47,037 bases of DNA from UBA5314 sp964635975 (GTDB lineage: Bacteria; Bacillota; Syntrophomonadia; Syntrophomonadales; Syntrophomonadaceae), in NCBI GenBank assembly GCA_964635975.1, contig CAZWPO010000022.1, positions 1-47,037 on the forward strand, in the 5' to 3' direction. Below the pieces are notes generated by a model. It made no database searches. It was not told the origin of the DNA and saw only the letters and a program-made list of their open reading frames with translations. Positions 1 through 7,130 of the stretch are shown one piece after another; position 1 is the first letter of the stretch; each line of letters opens with the position of its first letter. The position numbers and the translations under genes are program-made.

Positions 1-2
1 TA

Positions 3-77
3 TGGTGGGCGCAGAGGGTTTCGAACCCACGACTTCTACCGTGTGAAGGTAGCACTCTCCCGCTGAGTTATGCGCCC
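3..77 (-). tRNA. tRNA-Val (anticodon CAC)
   Basis: Reading the minus strand, a 75-nt cloverleaf begins GGGCGCA and ends TGCGCCC-A-CCA, giving a perfect 7-bp acceptor stem with an encoded CCA. The anticodon stem CTACC/GGTAG closes a TTCACAC loop, so the anticodon is CAC (reads GUG, valine). The T loop is TTCGAAA; the T stem has one apparent T-T mismatch. It lies just downstream of purA on the same strand but has a promoter-like TATAAT of its own at 90-95. Confidence 0.93.
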
Positions 78-89
78 TTTTGCCAATAT

Positions 90-95
90 ATTATA
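90..95 (-). promoter_or_regulatory. Candidate -10 box for tRNA-Val
   Basis: The minus strand reads TGGTATAAT, a perfect -10 hexamer with an extended TGN element, about 12 nt upstream of the tRNA 5' end. No good -35 hexamer is visible at the expected distance, so promoter strength is uncertain. Confidence 0.5.
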
Positions 96-137
96 CCACT
101 TCAGCCTGCTTAATAAAAATCTTCGTGGAACCGGATT

Positions 138-1415
138 TTAAAAAAACCTGCTGGAAACAATAGTCTGCACTCGATTGGGTCCCACTGCAATAATGGATTG
201 TTTTAAGCCTGATAGCTCTTCGATTTTTCTTATATATGCTTTTGTGGCTTCGGGCAATTTCTCGAAATCGGTGATTCCCGATATATCTTGATTCCAACCC
301 GGCATATCCAGGTAGACAGGTTCGCACTGTTCGAGAACAGAAATGCTTTCCGGGAAATCGTGTATCAGTTTGCCTTTATAGCGATAGCCGGTGCAAATCC
401 TAATCGTATCGAATTGGTCAAGGACATCCAGTTTCGTAATTGCCAGACTGGTCAATCCATTGACTCGGACCGCATAACGCAGGATAACGGCATCAAGCCA
501 TCCGCATCTTCTTGGTCTTCCGGTTGTTGTTCCATACTCGGCACCGCGTTCCCGCAGCGCTTCCCCGGTCTCATCCAGCAGTTCGGTTGGGAAAGGCCCT
601 TCACCGACCCTGGTAGTATAGGCTTTTGCTATCCCAAGCACTTGATCTATTAGTGTCGGTCCGATTCCAACCCCGGTGCAGGCTCCCCCTGCGGTAGGAT
701 GGGAAGAGGTGACAAATGGATAGGTTCCATGATCAATATCCAGCAAAGTCCCTTGTGCGCCCTCAAATAGAACTTTTTTCCCTGTTTTTAGAGCATCATA
801 AACCAGGAGCGAAGTGTCTGCCACAAACTGCCGCAATGATTCAGCCTGCTGCAGGGCCTGATCCAAAATGTCCTGGAGTTCAAAGCCTTCTTCTCCGTAG
901 ATCTCTTTAATTATCCGATTCTTGTAAGCAACCTGCACTTTCAGTTTTTCCTCGAAAAGCTGCCGGTCTTCCAGGATATCACTAAGGTGAAATCCTATTC
1001 GATTGATCTTATCAGAATATGCCGGTCCTATTCCGCGTTTGGTAGTACCGATTCTTGTGTTTCGATCTTCGAGTTCATCAATCTTTTTATGATAGGGCAA
1101 CACCACTGACGCTCTCTTGCTGATCCGCAGTTGATCAATACTGATGCCTCTTTTTTTGAGGCTATCTATCTCTTCTAATAGCTTGCCCATATCAATGACT
1201 ACACCATTGCCAATTACACAGGTGGTTTGAGGATATAAAATACCAGAAGGGATTAAGTGAAGCATAAATTTTTCATCACTGACCTCAACTGTGTGTCCTG
1301 CATTGCTACCACCCTGGTACCGGACCACATAATCAGCTTGCTCGGCCAGGAAGTCAGTGATCTTCCCTTTGCCTTCATCTCCCCACTGAGATCCTACTAA
1401 TACTAACGCGGGCAT
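138..1415 (-). CDS. purA: Adenylosuccinate synthetase
   Basis: Catalyses GTP-dependent condensation of IMP with aspartate, the first committed step from IMP to AMP. The 425-residue product has the usual family length. Its N-terminus carries the glycine-rich nucleotide loop GSQWGDEGKGK (about residues 8-18), followed by the GNGVV and GPAYSDK motifs and the TTTGRPRRCGW block, all typical of PurA. The start is set at the ATG at 1415 (protein MPALVLVG), preceded by a GGGAGGTG ribosome binding site; an upstream in-frame extension has no family support. It has its own strong promoter at 1475-1503 and so is probably transcribed separately from lonC. Cytosolic homodimer in the family. Confident call. 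Confidence 0.97.
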   Translation of the reverse strand: MPALVLVGSQWGDEGKGKITDFLAEQADYVVRYQGGSNAGHTVEVSDEKFMLHLIPSGILYPQTTCVIGNGVVIDMGKLLEEIDSLKKRGISIDQLRISKRASVVLPYHKKIDELEDRNTRIGTTKRGIGPAYSDKINRIGFHLSDILEDRQLFEEKLKVQVAYKNRIIKEIYGEEGFELQDILDQALQQAESLRQFVADTSLLVYDALKTGKKVLFEGAQGTLLDIDHGTYPFVTSSHPTAGGACTGVGIGPTLIDQVLGIAKAYTTRVGEGPFPTELLDETGEALRERGAEYGTTTGRPRRCGWLDAVILRYAVRVNGLTSLAITKLDVLDQFDTIRICTGYRYKGKLIHDFPESISVLEQCEPVYLDMPGWNQDISGITDFEKLPEATKAYIRKIEELSGLKQSIIAVGPNRVQTIVSSRFF

Positions 1416-1474
1416 TGATTCACCTCCCGGTTTTTTACACAGCAAAATAGCGCTGGTTTCTGACCAGCAAACTA

Positions 1475-1503
1475 ATCTTAGCAAATGGCCCCGGAAGTGT
1501 CAA
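1475..1503 (-). promoter_or_regulatory. Sigma-A-type promoter of purA
   Basis: On the minus strand TTGACA (1498-1503) and TAAGAT (1475-1480) are separated by exactly 17 nt. Transcription would start near 1468, leaving a leader of about 50 nt with a small CTGGT/ACCAG hairpin, too short for a purine riboswitch. Confidence 0.78.
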
Positions 1504-1619
1504 CCAAAGCCATTTTCGCCTTTATTATTTTGCTTAAACGCGATTTCGTCCTGACTGTACGGGAAAAGTTCAATCAGGTGATCATGCCGGGACGGCAGCC
1601 TGGTTAGGCACGCCTGAAA

Positions 1620-3524
1620 TCATTGTTCAAAGATAAATGGGTAGGCCTCACAGACGCTTTCGATTCCGATTATATCCAGGCCAGGCAAACCATCTGGAAC
1701 ATCCTTCAGATTATCCCGGGGGATAATTAAAATTCTGATTCCGCTCTGCCGGGCGGCTAAGATCTTCTCATTTATAGCCCCCACCGCTCGAATTCGGCCC
1801 TGAATTGACAGCTCACCTGTTATGGCAACATCCTGCCGGATGGGTCTACTATGGATGGCACTTAAAGTTGCCAGGTAGATCGCGGCACCAGCAGACGGTC
1901 CATCAATACGACCACCACCTACAAAGTTTATATGAAGATCAAAATTGTTTAGTTTTTCGCCAGTCTCCTTACGCAGGACAGAGGCGGCATTAAACACTGA
2001 ATCACGCGTCATGGAGCCAGCTGTATCATTAAAGCGAATACTACCCTGTCCTTTTTTCTCTGCCGGGAAAGCGACCGCTTCCAGTTCCAGTATGGACCCC
2101 TGGAAGCCCGCTGCTCCCAGGGCGAATATTTTACCTACTTCAGATGCATCTCGGGCTCTTTGGAGTTGATGCGGCGTAAGACGGCTGCTCTGAACAGCTT
2201 CCCTTATATGTTCGCAGCTTATCTTCATCCGCTTTCTACTCCTGCCCCGATGGTTCAAGGCTAGACCGCAAGCCTCGACCAGCAGCTTGTTTGCTCCTCG
2301 TCCATCACTACAGTATTCGCTTATCATCACCGGCACCAGGGCATCGATTTTTATGCCTAATTTCTTTGCCGATCTAAGCACGATCTCTTGGATTTGCTCC
2401 GGGCTCAGTGCTTGAAAAAACACTTCCATACAGCGCGACCTGAACGCCGGGTTGATTTCCTCGCGGCTACGGCTGGTGGCTCCTATTAAAATAAAGTCAG
2501 CAGGAACGCCCTGATCGAAAATCTGTTTGATATAACGGGGGATGCGCTCATCCAGTGGATCATAATATGCCGAATCAAAATATACCCGTTTATCTTCGAG
2601 TACCTTTAGCAATTTATTCTGGAGCATAATATCTATCTCGCCGATCTCATCGATAAATAGTATCCCACCGTGGGCTTCGGTAACCAAGCCCAGCTTCGGT
2701 TCCGGAATCCCCTGTTCGGCTAAATCCCTTCGCGCGCCCTGGTATATGGGATCATGGACTGACCCCAAAAGCGGATTGGTTGCCTCTCGCGGATCCCAGC
2801 GAAGGGTGCTTCCGTCAACCTCCACAAAAGGCGCTGTTTCTTTGAACGGATTGCCCTTTTTTCCCCTGACTATCTCCAATACCAAGCGGGCACAAGTTGT
2901 TTTCCCTACGCCTGGAGGTCCGTATAGAAGTATGTGCTGTGGGTACGGGGAATTCAGTTTGGCGATCAAAGATTGAACTGCAGCTTCCTGACCGACAATA
3001 TCTTCCAGGCTTGAGGGGCGCAGAAACCCCAGTGCCGAGCTCTGCAAGCGATTATGTTCCAATTTTTCGAGATAACCAAACTTCTTGAGGGTTTGTGCGT
3101 TCTCTGGACTACCGTTGGCTTCTTTAATTATCTGCCTTTCGATTTCACGCAGATACTCATTATATCTTTCTTCGACTTTCTCCTGGATGCGTTTTTGCAG
3201 AGCTTCTTCCATAGCCCGGCAGGCGCAGTCCTCTACTACCATTTCTTCAAGCTGCTCCAATGCTACCGTCAAGTCTTCTGCGGGCAAATGCTCAAGAGAA
3301 GAATCCTTTCGCAGTAGCTTATGCAGGGCCAGTAGTTTATCTTCGACTCTGGCAGAATCAAGCAACTCGCTTGCCTGAACTCTGCTGACCCTTTGCTTGA
3401 TTTCCTTTTCTCCATAGGTGTTTTCCAGCTTATTGTACAGTGATTCAATCTTCCGGCGCATGTTTGCATCTTTATCATATGGAAATCCTTTATTACTGCC
3501 TTGTTTCACCAGATTTTGCTTCAC
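1620..3524 (-). CDS. lonC: Lon-family ATP-dependent protease, LonC/sporulation type
   Basis: A 634-residue AAA+ serine protease of the Lon superfamily. Residues 1-150 form a charged, helical N-terminal region unlike the LonA N domain. An AAA+ module follows with Walker A GPPGVGKTT (about 202-210) and Walker B ILFIDEIG, and the C-terminal proteolytic domain shows the catalytic-serine motif DGPSAGAA and, about 40 residues later, the lysine of the Ser-Lys dyad (NEKILAAR). The architecture and length match the family described as LonC, found in a subset of endospore formers and related to forespore-expressed LonB. The start is a GTG with GGAGGA about 7 nt upstream, 16 nt after the rplI stop, so it is probably cotranscribed with rplI. 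Function in sporulation is inferred from the family, not seen here. Confidence 0.88.
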   Translation of the reverse strand: MKQNLVKQGSNKGFPYDKDANMRRKIESLYNKLENTYGEKEIKQRVSRVQASELLDSARVEDKLLALHKLLRKDSSLEHLPAEDLTVALEQLEEMVVEDCACRAMEEALQKRIQEKVEERYNEYLREIERQIIKEANGSPENAQTLKKFGYLEKLEHNRLQSSALGFLRPSSLEDIVGQEAAVQSLIAKLNSPYPQHILLYGPPGVGKTTCARLVLEIVRGKKGNPFKETAPFVEVDGSTLRWDPREATNPLLGSVHDPIYQGARRDLAEQGIPEPKLGLVTEAHGGILFIDEIGEIDIMLQNKLLKVLEDKRVYFDSAYYDPLDERIPRYIKQIFDQGVPADFILIGATSRSREEINPAFRSRCMEVFFQALSPEQIQEIVLRSAKKLGIKIDALVPVMISEYCSDGRGANKLLVEACGLALNHRGRSRKRMKISCEHIREAVQSSRLTPHQLQRARDASEVGKIFALGAAGFQGSILELEAVAFPAEKKGQGSIRFNDTAGSMTRDSVFNAASVLRKETGEKLNNFDLHINFVGGGRIDGPSAGAAIYLATLSAIHSRPIRQDVAITGELSIQGRIRAVGAINEKILAARQSGIRILIIPRDNLKDVPDGLPGLDIIGIESVCEAYPFIFEQ

Positions 3525-3540
3525 TGCTTATCCTCCGCCC

Positions 3541-3987
3541 TTATTCAGCTGAAACTATAATGTTTATCTCCGCCTGGATGGAAGGGTAAATTTTGAGCCT
3601 GACTCTGTACTGTCCAAGATGCTTAATGGGTTCATTAAGATCAATCTTTTTCCTATCAATATCGACCTGTAAATCCTGTTTCAGTACATCAGCTATCTCT
3701 CGAGCGGTCACCGCTCCAAATAATTTATCCCCGCCGCCAGTTTTGGCTATTACTTTAATGGTCTTACCATCCAGTTTTTCTTTGATCTGTTCAGCCCGGG
3801 CCTTTTCTTTATCCTTTTGTTTTTGTTCCCGAGCCTGCCTTTCCTTTGTTTCCTTTAGAATGCTGGTAGTTGCCTCCCGGGCCAAACCCTGGGGAATTAA
3901 ATAATTTCTAGCGTACCCATCAGCTACTTCCTTGATGTCTCCTTCTTTCCCCAAGTTCTTTACATTTTGAGTCAAAATCACTTTCAC
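3541..3987 (-). CDS. rplI: 50S ribosomal protein L9
   Basis: A 148-residue protein with the L9 architecture: an N-terminal RNA-binding domain containing the conserved YARNYLIPQGLA segment (about residues 25-36), a long lysine/glutamate-rich connecting helix, and a C-terminal domain beginning near GGGDKLFGAVT. L9 sits at the base of the L1 stalk and influences ribosome movement and reading-frame maintenance. The GTG start overlaps the stop codon of the upstream DUF2232 gene by one base (TAGTG) and has GGGAGG at good spacing, implying translational coupling. rplI near a DUF2232 gene is a familiar Firmicute arrangement. Confidence 0.97.
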   Translation of the reverse strand: MKVILTQNVKNLGKEGDIKEVADGYARNYLIPQGLAREATTSILKETKERQAREQKQKDKEKARAEQIKEKLDGKTIKVIAKTGGGDKLFGAVTAREIADVLKQDLQVDIDRKKIDLNEPIKHLGQYRVRLKIYPSIQAEINIIVSAE

Positions 3988-4997
3988 TATATTTCCTCCC
4001 TTCTAAAGCGCACCTTTCTAAAATCCAAAAGTGAATCAAACAAGCCTGCGAGGCTTAAAAAGATTATCGTCGAAGGAGGAAAAACCATGGTTGTGATTAT
4101 GAAGGATAAAATTACCCAACGACGAACAGCGGTCGACATTTCCTTGAGCTTGAAAATCAATGCAGCCAATCCATAATAAAATGTAATAGGCACCATGATT
4201 ACAAGGATGTTTGACCCCATATAGTAGAAGCTATTCCGGTCGTTGTAGCCCCAAAGCCAGGCCGCTAAACCCGCTATGACCAGCCAGGCCATTGGCCAGG
4301 GCATCATCTCCATAAAAAATGGTCTCCTTTTTAGACGTTCCTTGTTTCGCCTCAGGCTCATATTGCTGGCAATCAGGAGCATGAAAAATACTGCCACAAT
4401 CACCTGAAGATAGTAAATGGCCGGCAGATGCCTGGCCATACTCTGAGCCAGCCTTTCAAAGTTGCCTTCAATTTCTTGTCGACTTACTCCCTGCTGGGCA
4501 TACATATCTAAGAGTTTTTGAGCATCAGTGCCTTTCAAGCTCTCCTGGAACGCACCATTTAATTCAGCGGCCAGCTCCAGGGTACCAATCCCCCCCTGGC
4601 TGTAATACATAGACCCCAGGTAAATGGTTATGCTAAATGCAGCTGCCATAAATCCTGCCGTTCTAACCTGGTAGTAGTTCTTTCCCATGCTGGTCAACAA
4701 ACCCATGGCATATATGGGAAGACCAAATGAAATCCCGTAGAATAATATGCCTTCAAGCCCTGCTTGCCAGAAAAGCGCGGCTCCATTGATAGCCGCAATA
4801 GACAGCAGGCGAATCGCTCTAAAATTCACTCCGGCCATGATTACAAGTGCTCCCCAGATGGTTACTAGGATCAGATTCATGGCGGGAAGGGCTGGGAGCG
4901 CAGCGCACACCCCACAGGTGAGGATGATATATAATATGAAAGAAGGTCTATAAGATACAATTTTGTCCGTATCCTGATTAGAGCGCAGATCGCTCAC
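3987..4997 (-). CDS. DUF2232 (YybS-like) integral membrane protein
   Basis: A 336-residue polytopic membrane protein. Hydrophobic segments fall at roughly residues 18-50, 55-80, 85-110, 115-135, 190-215, 232-252, 260-285 and 292-325, consistent with about eight membrane spans and a larger polar segment between about 140 and 185. The profile, length and position immediately upstream of rplI match the DUF2232/YybS family, whose biochemical function is not established to my knowledge. The start is GTG (MSDLRSN), and the gene lies 10 nt after the MazG-like gene. Membrane location is clear; the family name is probable. Confidence 0.8.
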   Translation of the reverse strand: MSDLRSNQDTDKIVSYRPSFILYIILTCGVCAALPALPAMNLILVTIWGALVIMAGVNFRAIRLLSIAAINGAALFWQAGLEGILFYGISFGLPIYAMGLLTSMGKNYYQVRTAGFMAAAFSITIYLGSMYYSQGGIGTLELAAELNGAFQESLKGTDAQKLLDMYAQQGVSRQEIEGNFERLAQSMARHLPAIYYLQVIVAVFFMLLIASNMSLRRNKERLKRRPFFMEMMPWPMAWLVIAGLAAWLWGYNDRNSFYYMGSNILVIMVPITFYYGLAALIFKLKEMSTAVRRWVILSFIITTMVFPPSTIIFLSLAGLFDSLLDFRKVRFRREEI

Positions 4998-5007
4998 AAT
5001 TATTCAC

Positions 5008-5322
5008 TCACCTCTTTTGTTGTTCAAGATATCGTTTTAACTCCAATAGTTGACTATCTTCTTCTCCCTGCATATCAGACAGACTATTACCGATTTTCCA
5101 TTTAGCTCGACTCTCAAGAGCTGAAAAACTTACTCCGGCATTTTCACAAAGAAGATAGTTTAGAATAAGCACAGATGCACCGCTATCCCCAATATCTTCC
5201 ACATCGTTTTTTAGCAGAGATTTATAAAGCCCGGCAACCGCTTCTGCCAGGTCGGCTTTCATCCATTCCGCATATTGAAAACGAGTTACCTTCTCATTTT
5301 CCGAACTACGTGTTCGTTTCAC
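5008..5322 (-). CDS. MazG-like family protein
   Basis: A 104-residue all-helical protein. The segment YAEWMKADLAEAVAGLYKSL followed by a hydrophobic helix (VLILNYLLCENAG) resembles the small MazG-like proteins encoded beside rpsR in many clostridia. True MazG pyrophosphatases need acidic EExxE/D motifs; these are not clearly present, so catalytic activity is doubtful. I place the start at the GTG at 5322 because the alternative GTG at 5331 lies inside the GAGGAGGT ribosome binding site. It is downstream of the rpsR terminator and heads the group with DUF2232, rplI and lonC. Confidence 0.66.
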   Translation of the reverse strand: MKRTRSSENEKVTRFQYAEWMKADLAEAVAGLYKSLLKNDVEDIGDSGASVLILNYLLCENAGVSFSALESRAKWKIGNSLSDMQGEEDSQLLELKRYLEQQKR

Positions 5323-5463
5323 CGTGTACACCTCCTCACCTGCAATTCTTCAAAGCCCGGTTTTTTTCCTCCTAACCCGTATTATGTTTTAGGGTTCCTG
5401 CTTTACCGGGCAGTGGACAGCAAGTCAGTGCGGATGAGTAAGGTTCAGCGGATTTTTCAATAA

Positions 5464-5494
5464 ATAAGCCCTCAAACTGCTTGAGGGCTTATTA
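5464..5494 (-). terminator. Rho-independent terminator of rpsF-ssb-rpsR
   Basis: The minus strand has AATAAGCCCTCAA, a short loop, then TTGAGGGCTTATT, followed by more T residues. It begins directly after the rpsR stop codon and separates the ribosomal operon from the MazG-like gene. Confidence 0.88.
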
Positions 5495-5495
5495 T

Positions 5496-5720
5496 CTATT
5501 CAGCTGTGTATGGCAGCAACGCCATGGTTCGGGCTCGTTTTATTGCCACTGTCAACTGCCGCTGATGATGGGCACAATTCCCGGTAATTCTTCTCGGCAG
5601 TATCTTGCCTCGCTCTGTGATATATCGGCGCAGACGAGGGATTTCTTTGTATTCTATGTGCTCTATCTTGTCAGCACAGAAATTACACTGTTTTCTTTTT
5701 TTTCTGCGTTCCTTTTTCAA
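5496..5720 (-). CDS. rpsR: 30S ribosomal protein S18
   Basis: A 74-residue S18. It has the basic N-terminus (KKERRKKRK), a CxxC pair (CNFC) and a downstream NCAHHQ, so it looks like the zinc-binding form of S18; the core YITERGKILPRRITG is typical. S18 binds 16S rRNA together with S6 on the platform of the small subunit. The start codon is TTG, preceded by GGGAGGGAAG. Third gene of rpsF-ssb-rpsR and followed by a strong terminator. Confidence 0.97.
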   Translation of the reverse strand: MKKERRKKRKQCNFCADKIEHIEYKEIPRLRRYITERGKILPRRITGNCAHHQRQLTVAIKRARTMALLPYTAE

Positions 5721-5738
5721 CTTTCTTCCCTCCTCGGT

Positions 5739-6173
5739 CTAGAAAGGTATATCATCGTCTCCACTGTCAACAAAATCAATATCGTCGAGGTTTAACTCGC
5801 GTCCCAGGGTCTTCCAATCCTCATTTTGGGGTTTGGCTGCTTGATTGGAACCGGCCTGACCTGTCCCAGTGCGATCCAAAAAGCGCACATCATCGGCAAC
5901 CACTTCAGTGACTTTTCGCTTTTGGCCTTCCTGGTTTTCATAACTTCTGATCTGCAGGCGGCCCTCAACTGCCGCAAGGCGCCCTTTACCCAAGTAACTC
6001 GCACAGTTTTCAGCCAGGCCACGCCATACCACAATATCAATGAAGTCGGTCTCGTCTCTGTTGAACCTACGGTTGATAGCCAGAGTAAAAGTGCATACTG
6101 CTGTGCCGTTTGAAGTGTATTTTAATTCCGGATCCCGGGTCAACCTGCCAATTAATATAACCCTGTTCAGCAA
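5739..6173 (-). CDS. ssb: Single-stranded DNA-binding protein
   Basis: A 144-residue SSB. Residues 1-105 form the OB fold with the conserved opening LNRVILIGRLTRDPEL and the block DFIDIVVWRGLAENCASYL; a low-complexity linker leads to the acidic tip DDDIPF, the partner-binding tail that recruits replication and repair enzymes. The start is TTG with GGGAGGG upstream at good spacing. Placement between rpsF and rpsR is the usual Firmicute operon near the origin. Confidence 0.97.
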   Translation of the reverse strand: MLNRVILIGRLTRDPELKYTSNGTAVCTFTLAINRRFNRDETDFIDIVVWRGLAENCASYLGKGRLAAVEGRLQIRSYENQEGQKRKVTEVVADDVRFLDRTGTGQAGSNQAAKPQNEDWKTLGRELNLDDIDFVDSGDDDIPF

Positions 6174-6196
6174 GGTTCTTCCCTCCCCAATAAGTA

Positions 6197-6487
6197 CTAT
6201 TCGTCTTTACGAATAATGATGTGGCGCAATATTCGGTCGGATATCTTGATAACCCTGTCCAACTCCTGTACAGTTTCGGGCTCCCCATTGAAGTTCCACA
6301 AAACGTAGATACCTTCCAGGTAATCTTCAATACTGTACGCGAGCCGCCTTTTTCCCCAACCGCCTACTTCTTCAACAAATTCGCCATTGAAAGATGCAAT
6401 AACTTTCTGCAGTCTTTCCTTGGTCTCAACAACAGTCTCATCAGCCAGGTCGGGTTTCAGAATCATAAAGATTTCATAAGCGCGCAT
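6197..6487 (-). CDS. rpsF: 30S ribosomal protein S6
   Basis: A 96-residue S6 with the conserved MRAYEIFMILKPDL start, GGWGKRRLAYSIEDYLEGIYVLW core and the terminal DRILRHIIIRKDE. It binds S18 and the central domain of 16S rRNA. The ATG has a near-perfect GGGAGGAGGTG ribosome binding site. First gene of rpsF-ssb-rpsR, driven by the promoter at 6566-6594 through a structured leader of about 70 nt. Confidence 0.97.
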   Translation of the reverse strand: MRAYEIFMILKPDLADETVVETKERLQKVIASFNGEFVEEVGGWGKRRLAYSIEDYLEGIYVLWNFNGEPETVQELDRVIKISDRILRHIIIRKDE

Positions 6488-6556
6488 CGTAACACCTCCT
6501 CCCTTTGGACTAACCTGCCTAGACAGGTAAAGGCTCCGGGTTGATCCGGAGCAGGG
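6488..6556 (-). promoter_or_regulatory. Structured rpsF leader, possible S6:S18 autoregulatory element
   Basis: Between the promoter and the rpsF ribosome binding site the minus-strand RNA can form a 7-bp hairpin GCTCCGG/CCGGAGC and then ACCTG/CAGGT just before GGGAGGAGGTG. rpsF leaders in many bacteria carry an RNA structure with a CCG trinucleotide that binds the S6:S18 complex and represses the operon. CCG triplets are present here, but I cannot confirm a match to that model by eye. Confidence 0.35.
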
Positions 6557-6565
6557 CCATAAAAG

Positions 6566-6594
6566 ATTATACCAGGATTAGAATATTGATGCAA
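6566..6594 (-). promoter_or_regulatory. Promoter of rpsF-ssb-rpsR
   Basis: On the minus strand TTGCAT (6589-6594) and a perfect TATAAT (6566-6571) are separated by 17 nt, with an extended TGG before the -10 box. Confidence 0.75.
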
Positions 6595-6630
6595 GGAGAC
6601 TGAGTAAATATTGTTTTATAATCGGTTTTT

Positions 6631-6846
6631 TTACAAAATGCCCTTGATTAAAAGGCTGCAGAGTTCAGAAACGGGTTTCTCAATGATATAGGTATTATTA
6701 AACAGTGCTTTCAATACAGCGATCTGCTCACCTTTTCCTTTATTTCTAAAGCCAATTATGCAAAACCTGTATTCGGGTGGCATAGTCTTTACAGTCACGA
6801 GGTCTCCCGTGTTAAATCCCGGGTTGGGAACCAGGCTCAAATACAT
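6631..6846 (-). CDS. Small hypothetical protein
   Basis: A 71-residue protein I do not recognise. The start is the ATG at 6846 (protein MYLSLVPNPG) because GGGAGGTG lies 6 nt upstream; the longer open frame to 6885 has no signal. It has a beta-rich look: GDLVTVKTMPPEYRFCIIGF resembles a small barrel strand pair, and the C-terminus is hydrophobic (SELCSLLIKGIL) without being a clear membrane span. It follows the DUF951 gene with a short gap and is probably cotranscribed with DUF951 and selD. No function assigned. Confidence 0.55.
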   Translation of the reverse strand: MYLSLVPNPGFNTGDLVTVKTMPPEYRFCIIGFRNKGKGEQIAVLKALFNNTYIIEKPVSELCSLLIKGIL

Positions 6847-6909
6847 TGGCAGCACCTCCCTACAGAGATTTTTAGCCAATATCATTATATGCCGGGAGGA
6901 AACATTTGG

Positions 6910-7104
6910 TTAATTTGGTTCCACTCTTACCATACGTTTCTCAAACTGCATTCTGGGAAGCATCACCAGGCGGCCGCAACCCAGGCATTTAATCCTGACA
7001 TCGGCACCCGTACGCATAACTTCCCAGGTAAAGCTGCCGCAGGGATGCTGTTTTTTCATGCGCACATGGTCTCCGACTTTAAATTCTTTTCTCTCCAAGT
7101 TCAA
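6910..7104 (-). CDS. DUF951 family protein (YyzM-like)
   Basis: A 64-residue protein with FKVGDHVRMKKQHPCGS near the start and CLGCGRLVMLPR near the end, the hallmark pattern of DUF951; the paired cysteines (CxxC) plus an earlier PCG suggest a metal or nucleic-acid binding knuckle. In Bacillus relatives the family sits close to the origin beside the parB/rpsF region, as here. Function unknown. Lies 26 nt downstream of selD on the same strand. Confidence 0.83.
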   Translation of the reverse strand: MNLERKEFKVGDHVRMKKQHPCGSFTWEVMRTGADVRIKCLGCGRLVMLPRMQFEKRMVRVEPN

Positions 7105-7130
7105 CCCACTCCCCCGGATCTCAATGCCTT

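Noticed and set aside
1570..1619. Possible terminator after lonC
   Set aside because: Only short broken pairings (CAGG/CCTG, TGCC/GGCA) with a large loop and no clear T tract; not listed as a feature.
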